Shown: piece after piece, positions 1 through 6,150 of the stretch
Numbering within the stretch: the first letter of the stretch is position 1
How the letters are laid out: each line of letters starts with the position of its first letter
NCBI GenBank assembly: GCA_040226215.1
Contig: JAVKFF010000074.1
Location: 1 to 32,123 of the forward strand
DNA: 32,123 nt
Reading direction: 5' to 3'
Origin: JAVKFF01 sp040226215
GTDB taxonomy: Bacteria > Pseudomonadota > Alphaproteobacteria > DSM-16000 > Inquilinaceae
Program-made: the position numbers and the translations under genes
Notes under the pieces: generated by a model
What the model was told of the DNA's origin: nothing
Databases searched by the model: none
The model's input: only the letters and a program-made list of their open reading frames with translations

Positions 1-1
1 G

Positions 2-577
2 CGGCACTACGCCCGCCTCGACGCGCGCTTCGAGAAGAGCTGGAAGAGCGGGCTGCGGCCACTGCTGTTCGAGGGTGTCTCGGGCGCCGTGCTCGACATC
101 GGCGCGGGCACCGGGCTCAGCATTCCGTACTATCCGAGGGACGCGCGCGTGACCGCCATCGACCTGTCGCCGGAGATGCTGGCGATCGCGCGGGAACGGG
201 CCGAGGAGGCGAACCGGCAGGTCGACTTCCACACCATGGACGCGACCAGCCTGGCCATGCCGGCGGCGCGCTTCGACCACGCGGTCGGCGCCTTCCTGTT
301 CTGCAACCTGCCGGGCGAGTTGCAGCGCCCCGCGCTGACCGAGCTGGCGCGCGTGGTCCGGCCCGGCGGCAGCATCCGCCTGCTCGACTACCGGCTGGCC
401 GAGCGCTGGCTCGACCGTCTGGTCATGCGCGTGCGCGAGCCGCTGCTGAAGCTGATGTACGGTGCCCGGTTCGAGCCGGAGACCGAACGCCATGTGCACG
501 CCGCCGGGCTGGTGATCCGCGAGCACCGCGTCGTCGCCGGCGGCCGCGCCCGGCTGCTGGTCCTGGCCCACGCCTGA
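2..577 (+). CDS. Class I SAM-dependent methyltransferase (5' end cut by window)
   Basis: The reading frame is open from the first bases of the window, so the true start lies outside it. The first 29 visible codons (containing YARLDARFEKSW) read as protein; the GTG at 89 is therefore unlikely to be the start. The SAM-binding motif I LDIGAGTG is followed by motif II (TAIDLSPEML, acidic residue after the second strand) and by a typical late motif RVVRPGGSIRLLDY. This is the UbiE/Methyltransf_11 type Rossmann fold, which transfers a methyl group from S-adenosylmethionine. The substrate cannot be read from the sequence. The C-terminus ends shortly after the last strand, so this is a compact single-domain enzyme. 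Confidence is high for the fold and low for the substrate. Confidence 0.85.
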   Translation, partial: RHYARLDARFEKSWKSGLRPLLFEGVSGAVLDIGAGTGLSIPYYPRDARVTAIDLSPEMLAIARERAEEANRQVDFHTMDATSLAMPAARFDHAVGAFLFCNLPGELQRPALTELARVVRPGGSIRLLDYRLAERWLDRLVMRVREPLLKLMYGARFEPETERHVHAAGLVIREHRVVAGGRARLLVLAHA

Positions 578-606
578 CGCCAACGGCGCCCGCGACGTCT
601 CGCCCC

Positions 607-706
607 GGGGCGCCTGTTGGGGCGCCTGTTGGGGCGCCTGCTGGGACGCCTGCCGGGGCGCCTGCTCTGGGGCGCCTGCCGGGGCGCCTGCTCTGGGGCG
701 CCTGCT
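607..706. repeat. GC-rich tandem repeat, unit GGGGCGCCTGYY (12 or 14 bp), 8 units
   Basis: Eight head-to-tail units of GGGGCGCCTG plus 2-4 bases lie at 607, 619, 631, 643, 655, 669, 681 and 695. Most are 12 bp; two (655 and 681) carry an extra CT, giving 14 bp and a 26 bp higher-order repeat (643-668 and 669-694). The array lies in the gap after the methyltransferase and before the small membrane protein. Each unit contains the palindrome GGCGCC. The minus-strand reading AGAPAGVPAG is open, but nothing else supports a gene there. Confidence 0.9.
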
Positions 707-794
707 TCCGGCGAGGGTGGGGCATCTTGGCCGTGGCGCGCGGCACGGCCTCGGCCTATTCTCGGCCGGTCGCGCTCTCATCGGGGGATCGGCC

Positions 795-1094
795 ATGCCG
801 CCGCTGGTTCGTTTCATCGTCCGCCACGCCCTGATCGGCATCGCCGTGGGCTGGAGCATGGTCGCCGCCATGCTGGTCTTCGATTTCGCCGGCCTCGCCG
901 GGCTGATCTTCACAAGCGGCCTCGCCGCCGTCGCCATACCCATGCTGCTGATCGGCTTCGGCATCACCTTCGGATCGGTGCAGGTCGGCATCGCCGTGAT
1001 GGGGCTGGACGACACGCCTCCGCCCCGTCGCGGGAGACCGCTGGCCCGCGCGATGACGCCGGTGCCGGTGCGGACGAGCCGCCGCCGCCGCTAG
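795..1094 (+). CDS. Small two-helix membrane protein, function unknown
   Basis: This 99-residue protein has two hydrophobic segments, roughly residues 10-30 (LIGIAVGWSMVAAMLVFDFAG) and 36-65, followed by a basic, proline- and arginine-rich tail ending in SRRRR. The start at 795 is chosen because GGGGGATC lies just upstream; the longer frame upstream runs through the repeat-flanking sequence. It is most likely an inner-membrane protein with the positively charged tail in the cytoplasm. I do not recognise a named family. It stands alone between the methyltransferase and the secreted protein at 1169, about 75 bp from the latter. Confidence 0.65.
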   Translation: MPPLVRFIVRHALIGIAVGWSMVAAMLVFDFAGLAGLIFTSGLAAVAIPMLLIGFGITFGSVQVGIAVMGLDDTPPPRRGRPLARAMTPVPVRTSRRRR

Positions 1095-1168
1095 GCCTCC
1101 AGGTCCTGCCGGCAGGTGCCGGCCCGCCATCCCCTTGCCAACCATTGCCCCCCGGAGGAACCGCCGCC

Positions 1169-1714
1169 ATGGCCAACCGCGCCCTTCTCGCCGCCTGCGC
1201 CCTCGCGCTCGCGCTGCCTGCCCTGCCCGCTCACGCCGCCGGGGACTGCCCCGTACTGCTGACCGTCGGCGGCGCCATCACCGAGAGCAACCGCGGACCG
1301 GTGGATGCCTTCCACGACCCGCTGCTCGACCGCTTCGGCATCGCCTTCGAGCAGGCCATGACCTTCTGCTGGGAGGATCTGGCCGCCCTCGACCAGACGA
1401 CGCTGACGGCGAGCTATCCCAACTGGCCGGGCGAGGTGACGGCCTCGGGTCCGAGCCTGGCCGACTTCATGGAAGCGGTCGGGGCCGACAGCCCGCACAT
1501 GACGGTGACCGCCTTCGACGGCTATTCCTGGGAGATCCCCGCCGACACCAATCCCGAGGAGGTGATCCTGGCGATCCACGCCGAGGGCGCGCCGCTGGCC
1601 ATCGGCGGCCGCGGCCCGGTCTGGCTGTTCGCGCCGGCCGGCACGCTGACCCCGGAGGGCAGCGACGATGCCGGCCTGGTCTGGAGCGTGATGTATATCG
1701 AGGCGCTGGACTAG
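1169..1714 (+). CDS. Secreted protein with molybdopterin-oxidoreductase-like fold
   Basis: The 181-residue protein begins with a clear Sec signal peptide (MANRALLAACALALALPALPAHA, cleavage expected after AHA, about residue 23). The mature part resembles the SUOX-type molybdopterin-binding fold: WEDLAALDQTTL, then PSLADFMEAVGA, then the FDGYSWEIP stretch typical of this fold. Small periplasmic members of this group usually lack the cofactor cysteine, and I see no convincing conserved ligand here; the mature part has only two cysteines (GDCP and TFCW). It is therefore probably a non-catalytic relative rather than an enzyme. A GGAGGAA ribosome site precedes the ATG. The stop codon overlaps that of the convergent racemase gene within one CTAG palindrome at 1711-1714. 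Confidence 0.75.
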   Translation: MANRALLAACALALALPALPAHAAGDCPVLLTVGGAITESNRGPVDAFHDPLLDRFGIAFEQAMTFCWEDLAALDQTTLTASYPNWPGEVTASGPSLADFMEAVGADSPHMTVTAFDGYSWEIPADTNPEEVILAIHAEGAPLAIGGRGPVWLFAPAGTLTPEGSDDAGLVWSVMYIEALD

Positions 1715-2526
1715 CGGCCGGCCGCCTTCTTCCCGGCGGCCGTCTTCCCGGCCGCCTCCTTCCCGGCGGCCAGCGTCTCCGCGATCAGGCCGACGAGGTC
1801 GTGCACCGGCAGGCCGGTCGCCCGGGCGATGGCGGTCCGGTAGGGCCCGAGATTGGTGCATTCCAGCACGATGGCCGCGATGTCGGGCGCGGCCGCGACG
1901 AGGCGGCGGGCGGCGTCGACGGCGTCAGCCTCCGCCGCCGCGATATCGAGCTCCGGCAGGTCGCCGCGGATGACGCGGGCGAGCTCCCGGCCCGCCTCGA
2001 CCCCCGCCACGGCGTCGCGCGGGTCGTGATTGCCGCCGAAATGCGCCGGTGTCAGCGTGGCCGCGTCGAAGGTGAGGATGCCGAGACGGGCAGCGGCGCC
2101 GTGGCTGGCGCGGATATCCGGCAGTCGGTTGAGCGCGCTGGCGATCACCGGCACGTCCACGGCCGCGGCAAGGCGGTCCTGCAGCGAGCCCAGGAAGCCG
2201 CAGGAGGTGGCGATGACCGCCGCGCCCGCAGCGGCCAGTTCCCGCGCCGCATCGGCAATCGGCACCGCCACCGCCGGATCGAGCGCGCCCGACCGGACGA
2301 CGCTGGCCACCGTAGCCGCCGGCACCCGCCGGATCAGCGCGTGGCCGCCGAAGGTCGCGGGGTTGCCGATATCGCCGTGGGGGCGCGGAAAGTGCGTGTC
2401 GAGCATGATGATGCCGACCGGCCGCGCCGCCGACCAGGGCGCTGCCGGGTCGTCAGGGGCGGGCGGGGTGGTGCCCAGTGGGACGGTGCCCGGTGGGACG
2501 GTGCCTTGCGGCGCGGTGTCTTGCAT
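1711..2526 (-). CDS. Aspartate/glutamate racemase-family protein with repeat tails
   Basis: The 271-residue protein has the two catalytic-type cysteines of the Asp/Glu/hydantoin racemase superfamily, in ATSCGF (Cys109) and LECTN (Cys223), spaced as expected. These enzymes invert the alpha carbon of amino acids or hydantoins without cofactor. The start at 2526 gives an N-terminal tail of TVPPG-like pentapeptides (about residues 5-24); the domain itself begins near VGIIMLDTHFPRP (about residue 37), so a later start is possible. The C-terminus is an AAGK pentapeptide tail (last 20 residues). It lies divergent from a D-amino-acid oxidase-type gene at 2590, which fits a role in D-amino-acid interconversion. 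The exact substrate is not determined. Confidence 0.8.
   Translation of the reverse strand: MQDTAPQGTVPPGTVPLGTTPPAPDDPAAPWSAARPVGIIMLDTHFPRPHGDIGNPATFGGHALIRRVPAATVASVVRSGALDPAVAVPIADAARELAAAGAAVIATSCGFLGSLQDRLAAAVDVPVIASALNRLPDIRASHGAAARLGILTFDAATLTPAHFGGNHDPRDAVAGVEAGRELARVIRGDLPELDIAAAEADAVDAARRLVAAAPDIAAIVLECTNLGPYRTAIARATGLPVHDLVGLIAETLAAGKEAAGKTAAGKKAAGR
1720..1764. repeat. 15 bp in-frame repeat at the 3' end of the racemase gene
   Basis: Three 15 bp units (1720-1734, 1735-1749, 1750-1764) of the form GGCSGCCNYCTTCCC encode the GKxAA pentapeptides at the racemase C-terminus. Because the unit is five codons long, copy-number change would keep the frame. Confidence 0.8.
2470..2514. repeat. 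15 bp in-frame repeat at the 5' end of the racemase gene
   Basis: Two nearly identical units GGTGCCCRGTGGGAC (2470-2484, 2485-2499) and a decayed third (2500-2514) encode repeated G-T-V-P-x residues near the racemase N-terminus. They lie just inside the start at 2526. Confidence 0.8.
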
Positions 2527-2589
2527 GGTGCCCGATTTGCCGGCAATCGGTAGGCTCGTGTCAATGCCCGCAGCACCGGAAGCCCGCCG

Positions 2590-3882
2590 ATGACCGCCGC
2601 CCCCCAGCCCGGCCCCGATTCCGCCGCCGCGCCCTCCGTCCTCGTGCTGGGGGCCGGCATGGTCGGCATCTCCTGCGCGCTCTCGCTGCAGGCGCGCGGC
2701 TGGCGGGTGACCGTGCTCGACCGGCGCGGCCCGGGCGAGGAGACCTCCTACGGCAATTCCGGGGTGATCAGCCGCTCCTCCATCGTGCCGCCGAACAATC
2801 CCGGCATCTGGAAGCATCTCCGGCGCTATCTCGGCAACCGGCACGCGGCGGTGCGCTATTCCCTGCCCCACCTGATCCGCCACCGGCGCTGGACCGCCGG
2901 CTTCCTGAAGAACGCCACGCGCGCGCGGACAGCCGCCACGGCGACGGCGCTGAACGACCTGGTGGCGGGCAGCGTGGAGCTGCACACCGGGCGCATGGCG
3001 GCGGCGGGGATCTCCGGCCGCCTCCGCCATACCGGCTGGCTGCGCGTCTTCCGCGGCGAGGGCGGCCTCGCCGGCACGGCCTATGAGCGGGAATTCTACG
3101 ACCGCTTCGCCATCGCCTACACCCTGTTCGACCGCGCGGGGCTCAAGGAGCTGGAGCCGCACCTGGCGCCGCTCTATGCCGGCGGCATCCTGTTTACCGA
3201 CACCGCCTCGGTCGACAATCCGGGCGCCGTGACCAAGGCCTATGCGGCGCTGTTCGAGGCTGGCGGCGGCAGCCTGCGCCAGGCCCCGGTCAAGGCGCTG
3301 GACCCGGACGGCCGGGGCGGCGCGGCGGTGGTGCTGGAGGGCGGCGAGAGGCTGGCGGCCGAGCATGTGGTGGTCGCCCTCGGTCCCTGGTCGGCGGACC
3401 TGCTGTCGCCGCTCGGCGTCAGGATCCCCCAGGCCTTCGAGCGCGGCTATCACCGCATGTTCCAGACCCGCGGCAACGCCGTGCTGGGCCGACCGGTGCA
3501 CGACGCCGATGGCGCCTTCGTGCTCTCGCCGCAGGAGGCCGGCATCCGCCTGACCACCGGGATCGAGCTCGCCCACCGCGACGCCCGGCCCAATCTGGCG
3601 CAGATCGAGGCGGTGCTGCCCCGGGCCCGCGAGGCCTTCCCGCTCGGCGCGGCGGTGACGCCGGAGGGCCGGCCGGAAACCTGGCACGGCAGCCGCCCCT
3701 CCATGCCCGACGGCCGCCCGGCGATCGGCCCGCTGCCCGGCCACCAGCGCCTCTGGGCCGCCTTCGGCCACGGCCATATCGGCTTCTCCACCGGCCCGCG
3801 CACCGGCGAACTGCTCGCCCGCCTGATGACCGGCGAGGACACCGGCATCGACATGGCGCCGTTCGATCCGGGGCGATTTTGA
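2590..3882 (+). CDS. FAD-dependent oxidoreductase of the D-amino-acid oxidase/dehydrogenase (DAO) family
   Basis: The 430-residue protein has an N-terminal dinucleotide-binding motif VLVLGAGMVGISCA (about residues 17-30) ending at an acidic residue (VLDRRG), then the SYGNSGVIS segment characteristic of DadA-like D-amino-acid dehydrogenases. The C-terminal FAD-contact region is also typical (GSRPSMPDGRPAIGPLPG, then AFGHGHIGFSTGPRTGELLA). The length fits DadA (about 410-430). Such enzymes oxidise D-amino acids to 2-oxo acids and pass electrons to the respiratory chain. The gene is divergent from the racemase with 63 bp between starts, so the two are likely to act on the same compounds. Glycine- or sarcosine-type substrates cannot be excluded. 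Confidence 0.88.
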   Translation: MTAAPQPGPDSAAAPSVLVLGAGMVGISCALSLQARGWRVTVLDRRGPGEETSYGNSGVISRSSIVPPNNPGIWKHLRRYLGNRHAAVRYSLPHLIRHRRWTAGFLKNATRARTAATATALNDLVAGSVELHTGRMAAAGISGRLRHTGWLRVFRGEGGLAGTAYEREFYDRFAIAYTLFDRAGLKELEPHLAPLYAGGILFTDTASVDNPGAVTKAYAALFEAGGGSLRQAPVKALDPDGRGGAAVVLEGGERLAAEHVVVALGPWSADLLSPLGVRIPQAFERGYHRMFQTRGNAVLGRPVHDADGAFVLSPQEAGIRLTTGIELAHRDARPNLAQIEAVLPRAREAFPLGAAVTPEGRPETWHGSRPSMPDGRPAIGPLPGHQRLWAAFGHGHIGFSTGPRTGELLARLMTGEDTGIDMAPFDPGRF

Positions 3883-3898
3883 GGGACTAAGTCGCGTT

Positions 3899-3986
3899 CA
3901 TTTGTCATCCCCAACTCGATTGGGGATCCAGGCGGACGGTGCAGCTGGCACTGAACCCTAGGTCCCCGCTTTCGCGGGGACGACAA
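3899..3986. repeat. Two perfect hairpins between convergent genes; possible terminator
   Basis: ATCCCCAA (3907-3914) pairs with TTGGGGAT (3920-3927) around a 5-base loop. GTCCCCGC (3962-3969) pairs with GCGGGGAC (3974-3981) around the loop TTTC. They lie between the ends of the flavoenzyme and the AlkB-like gene. The second hairpin has the same stem-TTTC-stem form as that at 23017-23036, so these are copies of a dispersed element. A terminator role is an inference; there is no T-run. Confidence 0.7.
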
Positions 3987-4026
3987 GGCGACGTGGCGCC
4001 TTCGTTCGAGCGGGCGCTCGTGACGG

Positions 4027-4623
4027 TCAGGTCAGCACCACCGTCCGAAATGTCAGGGACACCCGGCGACCACGCGGGACACGAACGCCGTCGACCACGT
4101 CGCTCTTGCGCGCCGCAATACCGTGCCGCCAGCGATACCGCGCATCGCCGGAGAGGACGAGCAAACTGCCCGGATGCAGGCGAAGATCGATGGTTTCCTC
4201 TTTGTCCTCACCATTCCGAGCGGGACCGGTCAGCCGCATCGTGCAGGCCGAGCCGAGCGACAAGCTGGCAATAACCGGACCGAAGCAGGGTATGCAGTCG
4301 GTATGAGACGCGATCCCTTGGCCGGGAAGGTATTCGTTGACGATGACTTGATCTGGCGGCACGGCGAAGATCCCATCATCGGCCAATTGTCGGGCAAGCC
4401 CAGACAATGGCTCCGGCAGCGGTCCGAGGGCGTCCCGGGTATCGATCGACCGCACCTTGTAGTCGTAGCGATAGCCATGATGCTGAACCCGTCGGCTGAG
4501 ATCGTGCAGCCAGCTAATGCGATACTGCCCATCGATCTCCTGGAGGATCGAAAGACACTGCGCCGCCGGCAGATAGGCGGGAAGTAAGCGCAATCCGATG
4601 TCCGAGCGAGAAGGCCTCTCCAT
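4027..4623 (-). CDS. AlkB-like 2-oxoglutarate/Fe(II) dioxygenase
   Basis: The 198-residue protein carries the full metal and cosubstrate set of AlkB-type dioxygenases. The HxD pair is in ASHTDC (His107, Asp109), the distal histidine in YRWRHGI (His167), and the RxxxxxR motif in RRVSLTFR (Arg187, Arg193). The segment VIVNEYLPGQGIASHTD is typical of the family. These enzymes oxidatively demethylate alkylated nucleic acid bases or, in some branches, proteins. The length and the HHGYRYDY segment fit the ALKBH8/ALKBH4-like bacterial branch more than E. coli AlkB, but I cannot settle which. It stands alone; upstream is a gap of about 270 bp with repeats. Confidence 0.9.
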   Translation of the reverse strand: MERPSRSDIGLRLLPAYLPAAQCLSILQEIDGQYRISWLHDLSRRVQHHGYRYDYKVRSIDTRDALGPLPEPLSGLARQLADDGIFAVPPDQVIVNEYLPGQGIASHTDCIPCFGPVIASLSLGSACTMRLTGPARNGEDKEETIDLRLHPGSLLVLSGDARYRWRHGIAARKSDVVDGVRVPRGRRVSLTFRTVVLT

Positions 4624-4698
4624 GAGCCGAAATCATCACATCGGCGTCACCTGCGAAAGCAAATTGAGTCAAGGTTTCCGGCGCATGACGGACACCGA

Positions 4699-4827
4699 GA
4701 AGACGGTCGGGAGATCCCGGATCGCCGCTGCGCGTCGTCCGGGATGACGGAGATGCTGTTACGTTCCCTATACACCGTCATCCCGGCCAAGCGTCAGCGC
4801 GAGCCGGGATCGGCCTCCCGTCTTCAC
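4699..4827. repeat. Inverted pair of dispersed hairpin elements
   Basis: Two copies of one element face each other. The first, on the minus strand, has arms ATCCCGGA (4714-4721) and TCCGGGAT (4738-4745) with the tail motif GAAGAC at 4699-4704. The second, on the plus strand, has arms ATCCCGGC (4780-4787) and GCCGGGAT (4803-4810) with the tail GTCTTC at 4820-4825. The same element occurs at 23071-23310 and, diverged, at 29250-29371. The 4624-4896 gap holds nothing else I can identify. Confidence 0.8.
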
Positions 4828-4896
4828 CCCTTGCCCCGTCCTGCCGGCCGGGCCACATTCCGGCCTCTCGGGGAAAAATCGTCCAAAGCCGGAATC

Positions 4897-5949
4897 ATGA
4901 AGGTCTTCGCCTGTCCCGCCTGTGGCGGGGCGCTTTATTTCAGCAATGTCGCCTGCGCCTGCGGGGCTTCGGTCGGGTACGATCCGGAGGCGGAGGCGTT
5001 CGTGCTGGCGCCGGATGGGGGCGGTTCTGCCGACACCGCGTGGTGCACCAATCGGGAGGCGATCTGGTGCAACTGGATCGCCGAGACGCCGCCGGCGGTG
5101 GATGGCGGGCGCTTTTGCCGGTCCTGCGCCATGACCGATGTGATCCCCGACGCCTTCCACGGCGAGAACCTGGGTCTGTGGGCGGAGGCCGAGCGGGCCA
5201 AGCGCTGGGTGCTGGCCAATCTCGGCCGCTGGGGCTGGTTCAAGGCGGCCGACCCGGGCCCGCGGCCGGTCTTCCACCTGCTGGCCGAGGAGAGCCGCAT
5301 CGGCCGGGTGCCGGTGGTGATGGGCCATGCCGGCGGCCTGGTGACGATCAACGTGACGGAGGCCGATCCGGCCGAGATCGCCCAGCGGCGCGAGGCAATG
5401 GGCGAGCAGCTGCGCACCATGACCGGGCATTTCCGCCACGAGCTGGGCCATTTCTTCTTCGAGCGCTGGCGCGAGCGCCCGGGCTTCATCGACAGCTTCC
5501 GCGCCGTCTTCGGTGACGAGCGGGCGGATTACGGCGAGGCGCTGGCCCGGCACTATGACGGCCGTGCCCTGCCCGAGGGCTGGGCCGACCGCCACGTCAC
5601 GCCCTACGCCGCCGCCCACCCGCACGAGGACTGGGCGGAGAGCTTCGCACACCTGCTGCACCTGACCGACATCACCGACAGCTTCCTGGCCGCCGGCCTG
5701 TGCTCCGACGAGATCGCCCGCGCGGTGATGGGCGGCACGGCGGCCGACGCCGCGGCGGTGGAGGCGGCCTACGACGCCTATGGCGAGACCGAGGCGCAGC
5801 GCCTGCTCACCCTCGCCGCCCATCTCGGCATCGCGCTCAACCACGTGAACCGGGCCATGGGCCTCACCGACATCTACCCCTTCGTGCTGACCCCGACGAT
5901 CCGGGAGAAACTGGCCTTCGTGCATGGCTGGATCCGCGAGGCGGGCTGA
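4897..5949 (+). CDS. Putative zinc-binding metallopeptidase with N-terminal zinc ribbon
   Basis: The 350-residue protein starts with MKVFACPACGG; the in-frame extension upstream to 4744 runs through a repeat element and is rejected. Cys6, Cys9, Cys20 and Cys22 form a zinc-ribbon-like set, and a second cysteine group lies at about 50, 58, 74 and 77. The catalytic motif is HELGH (about 181-185), preceded by TGHFRHELG, with HPHEDWAESFAHLLH (about 241-255) downstream giving the likely third ligand and glutamate. This matches the putative zinc-binding metallopeptidase family (Peptidase_Mx type). There is no signal peptide, so it is probably cytoplasmic. Its substrate is unknown. It lies about 200 bp before the MurF-like gene on the same strand. 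Confidence 0.85.
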   Translation: MKVFACPACGGALYFSNVACACGASVGYDPEAEAFVLAPDGGGSADTAWCTNREAIWCNWIAETPPAVDGGRFCRSCAMTDVIPDAFHGENLGLWAEAERAKRWVLANLGRWGWFKAADPGPRPVFHLLAEESRIGRVPVVMGHAGGLVTINVTEADPAEIAQRREAMGEQLRTMTGHFRHELGHFFFERWRERPGFIDSFRAVFGDERADYGEALARHYDGRALPEGWADRHVTPYAAAHPHEDWAESFAHLLHLTDITDSFLAAGLCSDEIARAVMGGTAADAAAVEAAYDAYGETEAQRLLTLAAHLGIALNHVNRAMGLTDIYPFVLTPTIREKLAFVHGWIREAG

Positions 5950-6101
5950 GCCCTCCGCCGTTTTCGGCCTTGATCGGCGGGGCCGCGACCTGGATGCTTT
6001 GGTATAGGGTCTGGTGTGTGCGGCGATGTCGCCGCCACGATACCGGACCCGCCTGCCCGCCCCGGGGCGGGCATCAACCGCGCTGAAGCATTTCGGGCCA
6101 G

Positions 6102-6145
6102 AACAATCCAGGCCCAAACAATCCAGGCCCAAACAATCCAGGCAG
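6102..6145. repeat. 15 bp tandem repeat (AACAATCCAGGCCCA) just before the MurF-like start
   Basis: Two perfect units (6102-6116, 6117-6131) and a third diverging at its end (6132-6145) stop 5 bases before the ATG at 6151. The frame through them stays open and is in phase with the gene (repeating TIQAQ), so a start upstream would add a repeat tail; I keep the ATG because it fits the usual Mur ligase N-terminus. The rest of the 5950-6150 gap shows nothing recognisable. Confidence 0.9.
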
Positions 6146-6150
6146 GGGCG

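Noticed and set aside
423..746. Minus-strand frame encoding AGAPAGVPAG repeats
   Set aside because: It is produced by the tandem repeat at 607-706; no other evidence for a protein.
2527..3777. A long minus-strand reading frame extending the racemase gene through the flavoenzyme region
   Set aside because: It is antisense to the well-supported DAO gene, the composition is that of a shadow frame, and the racemase domain begins well after 2526.
4744..4896. N-terminal extension of the metallopeptidase to 4744
   Set aside because: The extension is encoded by a dispersed hairpin element, while the zinc-ribbon start MKVFACPACGG at 4897 is typical.
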